A stretch of DNA of 64,000 nt from Promicromonospora panici (GTDB lineage: Bacteria; Actinomycetota; Actinomycetes; Actinomycetales; Cellulomonadaceae): the NCBI RefSeq assembly GCF_900608595.1, contig NZ_UWYY01000004.1:62001-126000 (forward strand), given 5' to 3'. Numbering within the stretch: position 1 is the stretch's first letter; every line of letters begins with the position of its first letter. Below are positions 53,683 to 64,000 of the stretch, one piece after another. The notes under the pieces are model-generated. The model had not been told where the DNA came from. It did no database searches and worked only from the letters and a program-made list of their open reading frames with translations. The position numbers were made by a program, and so were the translations under genes.

Positions 53683-54672
53683 TCAGGCGTGGACCGGCTC
53701 CCCGGTCCACCGCTGGACGAGATAGGCCCCCACCAGCAGCATCGCGGGTGCGACCACGACGAGCCCGATCCCGCACGTGAAGATCGACGCGAGGGCGAGA
53801 CCTGCGAAGATCGCGAAGACCGCGAGCGCGGCCCCGAGGTGGGACAGGACGAGCCCGGCGCCGCCCGCGAGCGCCCGGCCGAAGCCCACCCCCTTCAGGA
53901 TCAGGAACGGCACCGGCAGCAGGAGCAGTGTGAACACGACCTGCACGAGCCAGCCGACCATGGGCACGACGGTGCTGGCGAAGCCGAGGGCGCCGGTGAT
54001 CACCGCGTACCCGAGGAGCCCGCCGAAGCCGCGCAGGGCGAAGAAGTCGCGGAAGCGCACCGAGCGCTTCCGCGTGGCGGCGAGCGCTCCTGCGTACAGC
54101 AGGGCCTGGAGCAGGAAGCAGATCCCGGTGCCTGCGGCAGCGAGCCCCTTGGCGGTGAGGGTCTGGCCGGCGGCCTGCGCGGCGTCGATCGCCGCTGGGT
54201 CCGTCGCGTTCAGCAGGCCGGCCAGGGCGGACGGGCTGAACATCAGGACGACGGCGAGCTGTGCCACACCGAGCAGCAGGCTCATCAGCACCCAGATGCC
54301 CCACCTCGCGCCGAACGCGCTCCAGGCCCAGCGCCACGCGTTGCCGACCGTCGCGGGCTCGCCGTCGTCGGGCCGGTGCTCCGCCCCCTGGATGTCGGAG
54401 TACTGCGGGAATCCCGGCTGCGGGGTCTGGTGCCCCTGCTGGTAGCCGGATGCGGGGGCCTGCTGGTACCCCTGGGACTGGCCCCAGACACCGGGCTGCG
54501 GGTCGCGCTGCTCCGGCTGCTGCTGGGGCTGGTAGTCGGGCCGGCCGTACGGGTTGGCCGGGCGGCCGTAGGGGTCGCGCGGGCCGTACGGGTCGACCGG
54601 CTGAGGTTCCTGCGGCCGGGGGTCCTGCCCGTACGGGTCCTGTGGGTTCCAGCCGCCGTAGGTGTTGCTCAT
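53683..54672 (-). CDS. Multi-pass membrane protein with Gln/Pro/Tyr-rich tail
   Basis: A 329-aa protein. The N-terminal tail (1-100) is rich in DPYG, PYGRP and QPQQQP repeats. It is followed by VGNAWRWAWSAFGARWGIWVLMSLLL and about five further helices. The WxWAxFGxxW entry resembles the preceding protein, so the two are likely paralogues of unknown function. A promoter-like TTGCAC-N18-TATCTT lies at 54729-54758 and CAAGGGGC is the likely RBS. Confidence 0.8.
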   Translation of the reverse strand: MSNTYGGWNPQDPYGQDPRPQEPQPVDPYGPRDPYGRPANPYGRPDYQPQQQPEQRDPQPGVWGQSQGYQQAPASGYQQGHQTPQPGFPQYSDIQGAEHRPDDGEPATVGNAWRWAWSAFGARWGIWVLMSLLLGVAQLAVVLMFSPSALAGLLNATDPAAIDAAQAAGQTLTAKGLAAAGTGICFLLQALLYAGALAATRKRSVRFRDFFALRGFGGLLGYAVITGALGFASTVVPMVGWLVQVVFTLLLLPVPFLILKGVGFGRALAGGAGLVLSHLGAALAVFAIFAGLALASIFTCGIGLVVVAPAMLLVGAYLVQRWTGEPVHA

Positions 54673-54728
54673 GCGCGTGCCCCTTGCCGGGCGGGCTGTG
54701 CCGCCTCCGTAACGGTGTGAATCGGCAC

Positions 54729-54758
54729 AAGATATCGACGATTTCGCCTACTGTGCAA
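54729..54758 (-). promoter_or_regulatory. Candidate sigma-70 promoter of the 53683-54672 gene
   Basis: On the minus strand TTGCAC and TATCTT are separated by 18 bases in an unusually AT-rich stretch, about 57 bases before the ATG. Confidence 0.5.
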
Positions 54759-54773
54759 ACAAACTATTCGGCA

Positions 54774-54794
54774 CTCCGGAGGAGATTTCCGGAG
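54774..54794 (-). terminator. Hairpin downstream of hemW
   Basis: CTCCGG and CCGGAG arms with a 9-base centre lie just past the hemW stop, followed on the minus strand by an AT-rich stretch with several T residues. A weak intrinsic terminator is possible. Confidence 0.4.
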
Positions 54795-54801
54795 CTGAAT
54801 T

Positions 54802-56150
54802 TCAGGCCGTCAGGTCGCGTACGACGGCGTCGGCGAGCAGGCGGCCGCGCCGGGTCAGCACGGCCCGCCCGGGCACCCCGCCGACGCTGTGCTCGCTGCC
54901 GCCACCGACCGCGGCGCGGCCGTCGAGCAGACCGCGCGCCACGAGCCCCGCCACGGCGGTGCGGCCCGACGGCGTCAGCACGCCGAGGTCGAGGCCCTCG
55001 CGCAGCCGGACACCCAGCATCACGCGCTCAAGGTGCGCCTCCTCGCGAGTGAGCAGCTCGCGACCGGCACCCGGGCTCTGCCCGGCCTCCAGCCGCGTCG
55101 CGTAGGCACGGGGATGCTTCACGTTCCACCAGCGGACGCCGGCGGGTGTCTCGGTCCCGACCGACCGCGCGGCCGGTGCCGACACGTAGCTGTGCGCGCC
55201 CGGTCCGATGCCCCACCAGTCGTCGCCGCGCCAGTACCCGATGTTGTGCCGGCACTCGTGTCCCGGACGGCCCCAGTTCGACACCTCGTACCAGCGCAGG
55301 CCGGCCTCGGTGAGCAGTTCGTCGACGAGCTCGTACTTCGTGGCCTGGTCGTCCTCGGAGGGCAGCGCCACCTCGCCGCGCCGCACCTGGGCGGCCATCT
55401 TCGTCCCTGGCTCGACCACCAGCGCGTACGCCGACACGTGGTCGACGCCGGTGGCCAGCGCGGTCTCCACGCTGGCGCGCCAGTCGTCGAGGGACTCGCC
55501 GGGCGTGCCGTAGATCAGGTCGAGGGACACGTCCAGCCCGGCGTCCCTGGCCCACTGCACGACGTCGGGGATGCGCAGCGGGTCGTGGGTGCGCTCCAGC
55601 GTCGCCAGGACGTGCGGCATCGCGGACTGCATGCCGAACGAGACGCGCGTGAACCCGGCGTCGGCCAGGACCCGCAGGGACTCGGGCGTGACGGAGTCCG
55701 GGTTGGCCTCGGTGGTCACCTCGGCGGCGGGAGCCAGGCCCCACGCGTCCTTGATGCCGCCCAGTACGCGTGCCAGGTCCTCGGCGGGCAGCATCGTCGG
55801 GGTGCCGCCGCCGAAGAAGACGGTCGAGACCTCGGCGGGCGCGCGGCCGGCGTCCGACAGGACCTTCGCGGCGAGGTCCACCTCGCGCAGCGCCGTCGTG
55901 GCGTATTGCGCCTGGTTCGCCCCGCCGCCCAGCTCGGACGCCGTGTAGGTGTTGAAGTCGCAGTAGCCGCACCGCACGGAACAGAACGGCACATGCACGT
56001 ACACGCCGAACGCCCGGTTGGTTGTGAGCGCATTCGTTGCGACTACGTGTCCCGTTTTAGGCGCAACGATCCCGCTCACAACCCCCGGGTGGAGCCAGGC
56101 GGGGAGGGCGCCGTCGGTGGGGACCGGTTCGCCGGAGGGAAGTGCGGGCA

Positions 56151-56151
<1 letters not shown>
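54802..56151 (-). CDS. hemW: Heme chaperone HemW (radical SAM family)
   Basis: A 449-aa HemN-like radical SAM protein. The cluster motif CSVRCGYC gives Cys57, 61 and 64 (CxxxCxxC). FFGGGTPTMLPAEDL, EANPDSVTPE, SFGMQSAMPHVL and LIYGTPGESLDDW are family blocks. It lacks extra HemN residues, so it fits HemW rather than coproporphyrinogen dehydrogenase. The GTG start overlaps the lepA stop by one base. Residues about 23-44, just before the catalytic domain, are encoded by a family-D palindrome, an extension not expected in HemW. Confidence 0.94.
56020..56083. repeat. Palindromic repeat family D, copy 3 (in frame in hemW)
   Basis: GGTTGTGAGCGCATTCGTTG (56020 on) and the facing arm to 56083 pair with three mismatches over 22 bases around a loop ACTACGTGTCCCGTTTTAGG. 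It matches 43487-43553 in arms and loop and encodes ...SGIVAPKTGHVVATNALTTN of HemW. Confidence 0.88.
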
Positions 56152-58031
<1,880 letters not shown>

Positions 58032-58165
58032 AGCGTTCTCGCTCCGTCGTCAGGGTGGTGGTCAGGGTAGGCGGGGCCAGCAGCCATTCTCCCACGTCCC
58101 GTGCGAGCGAGGCGCGGTCGTGCCTACGGTCGGGGAGCAGCGGTCCCGACCGGAGGAGGAGAACC

Positions 58166-58723
58166 ATGCCGCACCTGACCAGCAAGCAAGTACTGGTGCT
58201 AGTGACCAACTACGGCGTCGAGCAGGACGAGCTGCTCGTGCCCGTGCGCCACCTGCGCGATCACGGCGCCGTGGTGACCGTCGCTGCCGTGACCGGGGAC
58301 GACGTCCGGACCCTGGTGGGTGACGAGAAGCCCGGCGAGTCCGTCAAGCCGGACACCACCATCGACGCCGTCGACCCGGCGGGCTTCGACCTGCTGCTCG
58401 TGCCCGGCGGCACGATCAACGCCGACACGCTGCGCCTGCAGCCCCCTGCCATGTCGGTCGTCGAGGCGTTCACCTCGTCCGGACGGCCGGTCGCGGCGAT
58501 CTGCCACGGCCCGTGGGCGCTGGTGGAGGCCGGGAAGGTGTCCGGGGCGACCCTGACGAGCTACCCGTCCCTGGCCACCGACGTCCGCAACGCGGGCGGC
58601 ACCTGGGTGGACCTGCCGGTGGTCCGGGACGACGGCGCGGGCTTCCCGCTGATCACGTCCCGCATCCCGAAGGACCTCCCGGACTTCCTGCAGGAGGTCG
58701 ACACGGTTCTCGAGGCTCGCTGA
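58166..58723 (+). CDS. DJ-1/PfpI family protein
   Basis: A 185-aa PfpI-like protein. The nucleophile elbow AAICHGPWAL (Cys) and an acidic residue early in the fold (EQDELLVPV) match the PfpI/YhbO/Hsp31-like group reported as glyoxalase or deglycase. GGAGGAGGAGAACC is a strong ribosome site before the ATG. Divergent from lepA by 134 bases. Its stop TGA lies in a family-B palindrome. Confidence 0.9.
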   Translation: MPHLTSKQVLVLVTNYGVEQDELLVPVRHLRDHGAVVTVAAVTGDDVRTLVGDEKPGESVKPDTTIDAVDPAGFDLLLVPGGTINADTLRLQPPAMSVVEAFTSSGRPVAAICHGPWALVEAGKVSGATLTSYPSLATDVRNAGGTWVDLPVVRDDGAGFPLITSRIPKDLPDFLQEVDTVLEAR

Positions 58724-58779
58724 GTGCGGGATATTCGCCCCTCTGACCCGTCTGCCGGGGGCGAATATCCCGCACTCAG
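58720..58779. repeat. Palindromic repeat family B, copy 4 (perfect arms)
   Basis: 21-base perfect arms (58720-58740 and 58759-58779, core CTGAGTGCGGGATATTCG) flank an 18-base loop. It lies between the convergent PfpI and DUF21 genes. The PfpI TGA is in the left arm. Confidence 0.9.
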
Positions 58780-58788
58780 CGGAGGCGG

Positions 58789-59817
58789 TCAGGCCTGGGC
58801 CGCCGTCGTGCGCGGCAAGAGGCGGCGGAGGACGTCGGCGAGCGTGACCACGCCGTAGCCCGCGCCCGGGCCGTCGTCCCGCGACACCACCGCGAGGTGG
58901 TTGCCCGTCTCCCGCATGCTCGTCAGGGCGCTGTGCAGCGGCACGTCCGCGGCGAGCTCGAAGACGGGCCGGGTGACGTCCGCGACGGGCGCGTCGTCGG
59001 CCAGGAGGAGCGTGTCCCGGACGTGCACGACGCCGTCAGGCCGCCCGCCCGCGCCCTGCACGAGGATCCGCAGGTGGCCGGAGGCGCGGGACGCCTCCTG
59101 CACCTCTGCGGCCGTCGCCCCCTGCCCCACAGCGGACGGCGCCGCGTGGCCGGCGAGCAGGTCCTCGACCGTCAGGCGGCGCAGGTCCAGCGCGCCCGAG
59201 AGCTGGTCGGAGTAGGCCACCGAGAGCGCCCCGACGCTGGCGGAGTGCTCCACCAGGTGCCGCAGGTCGTCGGGCCCTTGCCCGGACGCCACCTGGTCCG
59301 CCGGCTCGACGCCGATCCGCCGCAGGCACCAGTTCGCCGCGCCGTTGAGCGCCAGGAGCGCCGGCCGGGTCACGACCATGAACGCCCGCATCGGGAGCGC
59401 CAGCATCGTGGCGCTGGCCTCGGGGTGGGCGATGGCCCATGACTTGGGTGCCATCTCCCCCACGACCAGGTGCAGGAACGTCACGATGACCAGCGCCAGC
59501 ACGAAGCCCGCGACGTCGGCCGCCCAGTAGGGCGCGCCCCACGTCTCGAACACCGGCGTCAGCCAGTGGTGCACCGCGGGCTTGGTGATGGCGCCCAGCG
59601 CCAGCGTGCATACGGTGATGCCGAGCTGTGAGCCCGCCAGCAGCACCGTGAGCTCGCTCGAGCTGCGCAGCGCGGCCCGGGCGGAGCGGCTGGTGGACGC
59701 CGCGTCCTCCAGGCGGTGCCGCTTGGCCGCGAGCAGCGCGAACTCCACGGCCACGAAGAACGCGCTCAGCGCGATGATGAGGACGGTCGCCGCGAGGACG
59801 ACCCAGGGGTTGCTCAT
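58789..59817 (-). CDS. DUF21/CBS membrane protein (short form)
   Basis: A 342-aa protein. DUF21 transmembrane domain (VVLAATVLIIALSAFFVAVEFALLA, then LAGSQLGITVCTLALGAITKP), CBS-like segments (about 210-335) with GVVHVRDTLLL and GVVTLADVLRRLLP. It lacks the CorC_HlyC C-terminal domain of its neighbour. The ATG overlaps the neighbour's stop (ATGA), so the two probably act together, as such pairs do in many actinobacteria. Metal transport is inferred. Confidence 0.9.
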   Translation of the reverse strand: MSNPWVVLAATVLIIALSAFFVAVEFALLAAKRHRLEDAASTSRSARAALRSSSELTVLLAGSQLGITVCTLALGAITKPAVHHWLTPVFETWGAPYWAADVAGFVLALVIVTFLHLVVGEMAPKSWAIAHPEASATMLALPMRAFMVVTRPALLALNGAANWCLRRIGVEPADQVASGQGPDDLRHLVEHSASVGALSVAYSDQLSGALDLRRLTVEDLLAGHAAPSAVGQGATAAEVQEASRASGHLRILVQGAGGRPDGVVHVRDTLLLADDAPVADVTRPVFELAADVPLHSALTSMRETGNHLAVVSRDDGPGAGYGVVTLADVLRRLLPRTTAAQA

Positions 59818-61196
59818 CGGGTCTCCTCGGTCTCGGCGGCCGTCAGGGCCTCGGCGACGGTGACCCGGACGCGGGACGGCACGTGCCGCTCCACCTCGAG
59901 CACCTCGATCCGGAGCACCTCGTCCGCGTGCGGCTCCTGCGCGACCAGGTCGGCCGGGTCGGCGGGCAGCCCGACGTCGACGACGTCGCCGGCCGCGAGC
60001 AGCGAGCCGTGCGCGGCGATCGCGAGACCCGCGATCGTCTCGTGGTCACCGTCCGGCAGGTCGCGGTCGACGGCCCGCTCCACCTCGTCCAGGTGGACGT
60101 CGCCGGCCATCACCCACACCCCGTCCGACGCCGCGGTCACGGGGTCGATCTCGTCGTCGTGCTCGTCGGTGATCTCGCCGACCAGCTCCTCCGCGAGGTC
60201 CTCCACGGTGAGCACACCGGCGAACCCGCCGTACTCGTCGACGACGCACGCCAGCTGGTTGCGCGTGGCCGACAGCTCCCGCAGGGCGTCGGGCAGGGCC
60301 ATCGCCGTGGGCAGCACGAGCGCGGGGCGCAGCAGGTCCGTGACCGACGTCGTCCCGGGGCCTGCCGAGAGCAGGTCCGCCAGGTGCACGACGCCGACCA
60401 CCTCGCCGTCGTCGTCGACCACCGGGTAGCGGGAGTGGCCGCGGCCCATCAGCTCGCGCACTTGCGCGAGCGTGTCGCCGGATTGCACGACGCCGACCCG
60501 GGCGCGCGGGATCATGGCGTGCTCCACGTCCTGCCGCGGGAAGTCGAGGATGCGGTCCAGCAGCACCGACAGGTCCCCGGGCAGGTCACCGCTCGCGCGC
60601 GAGTCCGCGACGATGTGCTCCAGGTCGCGGACGGTCGCCGAGTGCTCGACGTCGTGCACCGGCTCGATGCGCAGCAGCCGCAGCAGCGCGTTGGACGCGG
60701 CGTCGAACACCTTGATCAGCCAGCCGAAGACCGCGAGGTAGACAGTGGTCGAGCGCGCGAGCCACAGCGCCACCGGCTCCGGCCGCGCGATGGCCAGGTT
60801 CTTCGGGACGAGCTCGCCGAACAGCATCTGCACGAGCGTCGAGAACAGGAGTGCGAGCACCGTGCCCACCGCGATGCCGATGCCGGTAGGCACCCCGACG
60901 CCGCCGAGGGCCTCGCCGAGCGCCTCACCGACGAGCGGCTCCGCCACGTACCCGACGAGCAGTCCCGTGACCGTGATGCCGAGCTGCGCCCCGGACAGCA
61001 TGAAGCTGGTGCGCCGGGTCACGCCGAGCGCGCGCCGCGCCCCGGCGTCGCCGGCCTCCGAACGGGCCGCGAGACGGGCGCGGTCCACCGCCATGTACGC
61101 GAACTCCTGCGCGACGAAGTAGCCCGTCGCGACGGTGATCACCAGGATCACCACGACGCCCAGCAGGAGAGAGATCACCCAGCTCAACGCCACCAC
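59814..61196 (-). CDS. CNNM/CorC family membrane protein (full length)
   Basis: A 460-aa paralogue of the 37344 gene: DUF21 domain with GYFVAQEFAYMAVDR and SGAQLGITVTGLLVGYVAEPLV, a CBS pair with ARVGVVQSGDTLAQVRELM and VVDEYGGFAGVLTVEDLAEELVGEITDEHDD, and a CorC_HlyC C-terminal domain. GTG start at 61196. GGAGG lies only a few bases upstream, so a slightly later start is possible. Upstream 233 bases to the transglutaminase gene show no gene. Confidence 0.92.
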   Translation of the reverse strand: MVALSWVISLLLGVVVILVITVATGYFVAQEFAYMAVDRARLAARSEAGDAGARRALGVTRRTSFMLSGAQLGITVTGLLVGYVAEPLVGEALGEALGGVGVPTGIGIAVGTVLALLFSTLVQMLFGELVPKNLAIARPEPVALWLARSTTVYLAVFGWLIKVFDAASNALLRLLRIEPVHDVEHSATVRDLEHIVADSRASGDLPGDLSVLLDRILDFPRQDVEHAMIPRARVGVVQSGDTLAQVRELMGRGHSRYPVVDDDGEVVGVVHLADLLSAGPGTTSVTDLLRPALVLPTAMALPDALRELSATRNQLACVVDEYGGFAGVLTVEDLAEELVGEITDEHDDEIDPVTAASDGVWVMAGDVHLDEVERAVDRDLPDGDHETIAGLAIAAHGSLLAAGDVVDVGLPADPADLVAQEPHADEVLRIEVLEVERHVPSRVRVTVAEALTAAETEETR

Positions 61197-61429
61197 CTCC
61201 GCCCGGCGGGGTTACGGCGTACGGCTGGGCAGGGACTATGACAGTCGGCGTCCATGATCCTTCGCGAGATGTGGTGCGGTTCGGTTGCGGCCCGAGGGTC
61301 TCCGGCCGGATGCCCAGGTGGGTCATCGCGTGGAGAACGACGGACACGCTCCTACAGTTCCATGGCGGGCGGGGGACGTCATCCGGAGCGCCGGAAATGT
61401 GGGCGGCGCTGCCGATCGTGCCGTAGCCG

Positions 61430-62281
61430 TTACTCGACCCGCGTGATCTCCACGGTCACGGCGAGCGTCGAGGAGCCCGCGCCGGCGTAGACGCCCTTGA
61501 ACGGCGGCACGTCGCCGTACTCGCGCCCGCGCCCGACCACCACGTGGTCGCCGCCCACGAACTTCCGGTTCGTGGGGTCGTAGCCGACCCACTCGCCGGT
61601 CCACCACTCGACCCAGGCGTGCGACTCGCCCTGCACCGGCTCGCCGATCCCGGCGTCCGGCTCGGGGTGTACGTAGCCGGACACGTACCGCGCGGGGATG
61701 CCGACCGAACGCAGGGCGCCGAGCGCGAGGTGCGCCATGTCCTGACACACGCCCTTCCGCGCCTCCCACGCCTCGTCCGCCGGGGTGTGCACGGTCGTGA
61801 CGCCGGGCACGTACTCGAGCCGGTCCCGGACGGCGAGGCAGATCGCCTCGGCCGCCCCGTCGGGATCCAGCCCGCCGGCGGCCGCCAGGGCGAGCGCCGC
61901 GAGGTCCGACGGCGGCATGGTCACGGGCGACTCGGCAAGGAACGCCGCGTGCGCGTCCAGCACGGGCTCGCTCGCCAGGTCCTCCCAGCCGGGGACATCA
62001 CCCGCGGGACGGCCGCCCGCCGAGTACCCGGAGGCCTCCACCAGCGCTTCGGCCACGATCTGGAGCTGGGTGTGCGGACGCAGGATCTCGAACGCGGTCA
62101 CGCTCGTGCCCCAGTAGTCGGTGTGGCTGGCGGACCAGGTGGTGGGCGACGTCGACAAGGACGCCGAGCGCACCGTCTGGCGCGCGTCGTGGACGGGGCG
62201 CATGCGCGCCTGGTTGTACGAGTCCGTGACCGGTGACGCGTAGTCGAACAGGGTCGTGTGGACCACCTTCAGCAGCGTCAC
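61430..62281 (-). CDS. Transglutaminase-like cysteine hydrolase
   Basis: A 283-aa protein with an N-terminal bacterial transglutaminase-like domain ([17 protein letters not shown]) and the catalytic triad of GVCQDMAHLALG (Cys), SHAWVEWW (His) and YDPTNRK (Asp). This family is encoded with alpha-E and ATP-grasp genes, as here, in a predicted peptide-modifying system. The GTG start overlaps the alpha-E stop (GTGA). Confidence 0.93.
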   Translation of the reverse strand: MTLLKVVHTTLFDYASPVTDSYNQARMRPVHDARQTVRSASLSTSPTTWSASHTDYWGTSVTAFEILRPHTQLQIVAEALVEASGYSAGGRPAGDVPGWEDLASEPVLDAHAAFLAESPVTMPPSDLAALALAAAGGLDPDGAAEAICLAVRDRLEYVPGVTTVHTPADEAWEARKGVCQDMAHLALGALRSVGIPARYVSGYVHPEPDAGIGEPVQGESHAWVEWWTGEWVGYDPTNRKFVGGDHVVVGRGREYGDVPPFKGVYAGAGSSTLAVTVEITRVE

Positions 62282-63207
62282 AGCGCCTCCTCCACCCAGG
62301 CCGTCGTGGCCACCGCCGGAAAGTACCGGTGCTTGATCGCGCCGCTCGCCCGCGTGCACGCCACCTGGACACGCTCCATGGTGTCCGGCAGGTCGGTGAG
62401 CAGGTCACCGAGCCGGGCGAACTCCAGCTCGGAGCGCATGATGCCGAGCGCCCGGCGGGCGTCGTCCGACACGGCGTGCCGGCCCTCGACCGGCTCCAGC
62501 TCGCGCAGGGCGCGCTCCGCGGCGTGCAGCGCGTAGACGATCGACCTGGGGAACAGCCGGTCGAGGATGAGGAAGCCCGCGGCGTCGGCGTCGGACGCCC
62601 GGCCGCGGTAGGTCCGCAGGTAGGCCTCGTACGCGCCGCAGGACCGCAGCAGGGTGTTCCACCCGGGCCCGCCCGTACCGAGGCGGGCCTGGGTGGTGAT
62701 CAGACGCGCGGTCATGTCGGCCCGCTCGATCGCCTGACCGAGGACCATGAAGTGCCACGTCGAGTCCCGCGGCGTCGCCGACTCCATGAGCCCCGCGACG
62801 ACGGCGGCCCGCTCCCGCACCCAGGAGAAGAACTCGTGCGGCCCCCGGCGCGCGTGCGACGGGAGCGTGTTGCGCGTCGTGTTGAGGCACTCCCACAGGT
62901 CGGTGGAGACGATCTCGCGCGCCCGGCGGGCGTTCTCCCGCGCCGCGAGCAGGGACCCGGCGATCGAGGACGGGTTCTCCCGGTCGTGGGCCAACAGCCG
63001 GAGCACGGTGTCGCGGTTCACCTCGCGATCGCCGGGGCCCGCCGGGTGGTCCATGATCGCCAGCAGCGACCGGCAGGCCGTGGCCTCGTCCGCCCACGGG
63101 TCCTCCGACAGCATCTGGACGTGCACGTCGAGGATCCGCGCCGTGTCGTCGGCGCGCTCGACATACCGCCCGATCCAGAACAGCGACTCCGCGATCCGGC
63201 TCAGCAT
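62278..63207 (-). CDS. Alpha-E domain protein (DUF403)
   Basis: A 309-aa all-helical alpha-E protein. [29 protein letters not shown] is the family N-terminus (blocks) and [17 protein letters not shown], then [13 protein letters not shown] follow. Function is inferred from neighbours: with circularly permuted ATP-grasp and transglutaminase proteins it is thought to form a peptide synthesis or tagging system. ATG at 63207, overlapping the ATP-grasp stop by 7 bases. Confidence 0.94.
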   Translation of the reverse strand: MLSRIAESLFWIGRYVERADDTARILDVHVQMLSEDPWADEATACRSLLAIMDHPAGPGDREVNRDTVLRLLAHDRENPSSIAGSLLAARENARRAREIVSTDLWECLNTTRNTLPSHARRGPHEFFSWVRERAAVVAGLMESATPRDSTWHFMVLGQAIERADMTARLITTQARLGTGGPGWNTLLRSCGAYEAYLRTYRGRASDADAAGFLILDRLFPRSIVYALHAAERALRELEPVEGRHAVSDDARRALGIMRSELEFARLGDLLTDLPDTMERVQVACTRASGAIKHRYFPAVATTAWVEEAL

Positions 63208-64000
63208 GCGGCACCTCCGGTTGCGGTGGTCGAGCTCGTCGAGACCTGCTGTTGCTGTTGCTGTTGCTGTTGCTGGTTCGCCGCGACGTCGTCCGGGTTG
63301 GTCGCGCGGGGCACGCCGGCCGGCGGCGTCGTCGGCCGGGTGGCCGGTCGGCTCTCAGCAGAAACGGCGACCACCGGCCGCGGACCGGCGTCCGACTCCA
63401 GCACCCAGGTGTCCTTGGACCCGCCGCCCTGCGACGAGTTCACGACGAGCTGTCCCTCCGGGAGCGCGACCCGGGTGAGCCCGCCGGGCAGCACCCAGAC
63501 GTCGGAGCCGTCGTTCACGGCGAAGGGGCGCAGGTCCAGGTGGCGGGGCCGGAAGGCGCCGTCGACGAACGTCGGCCCCGTCGAGAGCTGCACCACGGGC
63601 TGCGCGATCCAGCCGCGCGGGTCCTCGACGATCCGGGAGCGGACGGCATCGATCTCGGCGCGGGTGGCCTGCGGCCCCACCACGATGCCCTTGCCGCCCG
63701 AGCCGTCGACGGGCTTCACGACGAGCTCGTCCATGCGGTCGAGCACCTCGGCCCGGGCGTCGGGCTCCTCCAGCCGCCAGGTGTCGACGTTCGCCAGCAC
63801 GGGCTCCTCGGCGAGGAAGTAGCGGATGAGGTCGGGCACGTAGGTGTAGACGAGCTTGTCGTCGGCCACCCCGTTGCCGAGTGCGTTCGCGAGCGTGACG
63901 TTCCCGAGCCGCGCGGCGTTCACCAGGCCGGGCACGCCGAGCATGGAGTCGCCCCGGAACTCGACGGGGTCGATCCACTCGTCGTCCACCCGCCGGTAGA
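63201..64000 (-). CDS. Circularly permuted ATP-grasp protein (partial, 5' end outside window)
   Basis: The visible 266 C-terminal residues show the circularly permuted type 2 ATP-grasp core: [44 protein letters not shown] and [14 protein letters not shown], then [24 protein letters not shown] blocks. It is the first gene of the operon with alpha-E and transglutaminase. The N-terminus lies beyond 64000. After about [16 protein letters not shown] comes a long Pro/Thr-rich tail with ten consecutive Gln, then [11 protein letters not shown] encoded by a short dispersed palindrome. Confidence 0.92.
   Translation of the reverse strand, partial: YRRVDDEWIDPVEFRGDSMLGVPGLVNAARLGNVTLANALGNGVADDKLVYTYVPDLIRYFLAEEPVLANVDTWRLEEPDARAEVLDRMDELVVKPVDGSGGKGIVVGPQATRAEIDAVRSRIVEDPRGWIAQPVVQLSTGPTFVDGAFRPRHLDLRPFAVNDGSDVWVLPGGLTRVALPEGQLVVNSSQGGGSKDTWVLESDAGPRPVVAVSAESRPATRPTTPPAGVPRATNPDDVAANQQQQQQQQQQVSTSSTTATGGAAC
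63228..63276. repeat. Short palindrome GGTCGAGCTCGTCGAGACC and GCTGTT tandem repeat
   Basis: The palindrome (63228-63246), related to 7549-7568, is followed by about five GTTGCT/CTGTTG units (63247-63276) that encode a ten-glutamine run in the ATP-grasp protein tail. The tract is prone to length variation. Confidence 0.75.

Noticed and set aside
61197..61429. A gene in the gap between the CorC-like and transglutaminase genes
   Set aside because: Short frames here have no RBS or recognisable motifs, so I treat it as promoter or terminator DNA.

Overview
The window is very GC-rich and gene-dense. Many start codons are GTG, and co-directional genes are commonly linked by 4-base ATGA or GTGA overlaps. 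It carries typical actinobacterial genes: a CIRCE-controlled hrcA-dnaJ pair, the phoH-ybeY-CorC-era block, a leuA leader peptide with leucine codons, an LAETG sortase-type protein, DUF3097 and an OmpA/BON protein. Together these point to a chromosomal segment of a high-GC actinobacterium, probably in or near Cellulomonadaceae/Promicromonosporaceae. That placement is an inference from gene style; I see no rRNA, tRNA, phage or plasmid genes.

Bases 1-14.7 kb hold a nearly complete purine-to-glyoxylate catabolic system, almost all on the minus strand. A long operon runs uraD, uraH, uricase, allantoinase, pucG-like aminotransferase, allantoate amidohydrolase, an RpiR regulator, an XDH FAD subunit and a fused 2Fe-2S/molybdopterin XDH subunit. 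Guanine deaminase and an NMT1/THI5-type ABC importer are separate units. A shared palindrome (GAAAC-N4-GTTTC type) lies upstream of all three units, which suggests one regulon, possibly controlled by the RpiR protein inside the operon. Next come amidase and acetamidase genes, two TetR genes, a decayed FAD monooxygenase, an EamA exporter and an ArsR-SRPBCC pair (14.9-21.8 kb).

From 21.8 to 36 kb the content is accessory or signalling: DUF3626, DUF4242, a cell-wall LAETG repeat protein divergent from a Ser/Thr kinase, leuA with its leader, a large membrane protein, a phosphopantetheinyl transferase, a membrane hydrolase, PadR with an FAD monooxygenase, and an atypical P450 lacking a normal ExxR motif. 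From 36.4 to 58 kb the conserved housekeeping genes (era, corC, ybeY, phoH, HIT, rsmE, dnaJ, hrcA, hemW, lepA) are interleaved with accessory genes: a triple helix-hairpin-helix membrane protein with OmpA, a LuxR-type ATPase regulator, DUF3097, and three Pro/Gly/Gln-rich membrane proteins. The right end (58-64 kb) has a PfpI protein, two DUF21/CBS proteins, and a transglutaminase / alpha-E / ATP-grasp operon that runs off the edge.

The most unusual signal is a set of dispersed palindromic repeat families (called A-F here, plus a short GGYTCGAGC..GTCGAGRCC repeat). Family members share sequence at distant loci. Some sit between convergent genes, several supply the stop codon of the adjacent gene, and several lie in frame inside genes (xanthine dehydrogenase, hemW, allantoinase, pucG, the XDH FAD subunit and the ATP-grasp protein). 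This resembles the in-frame palindromic elements known from Rickettsia and is the best candidate for something undescribed.
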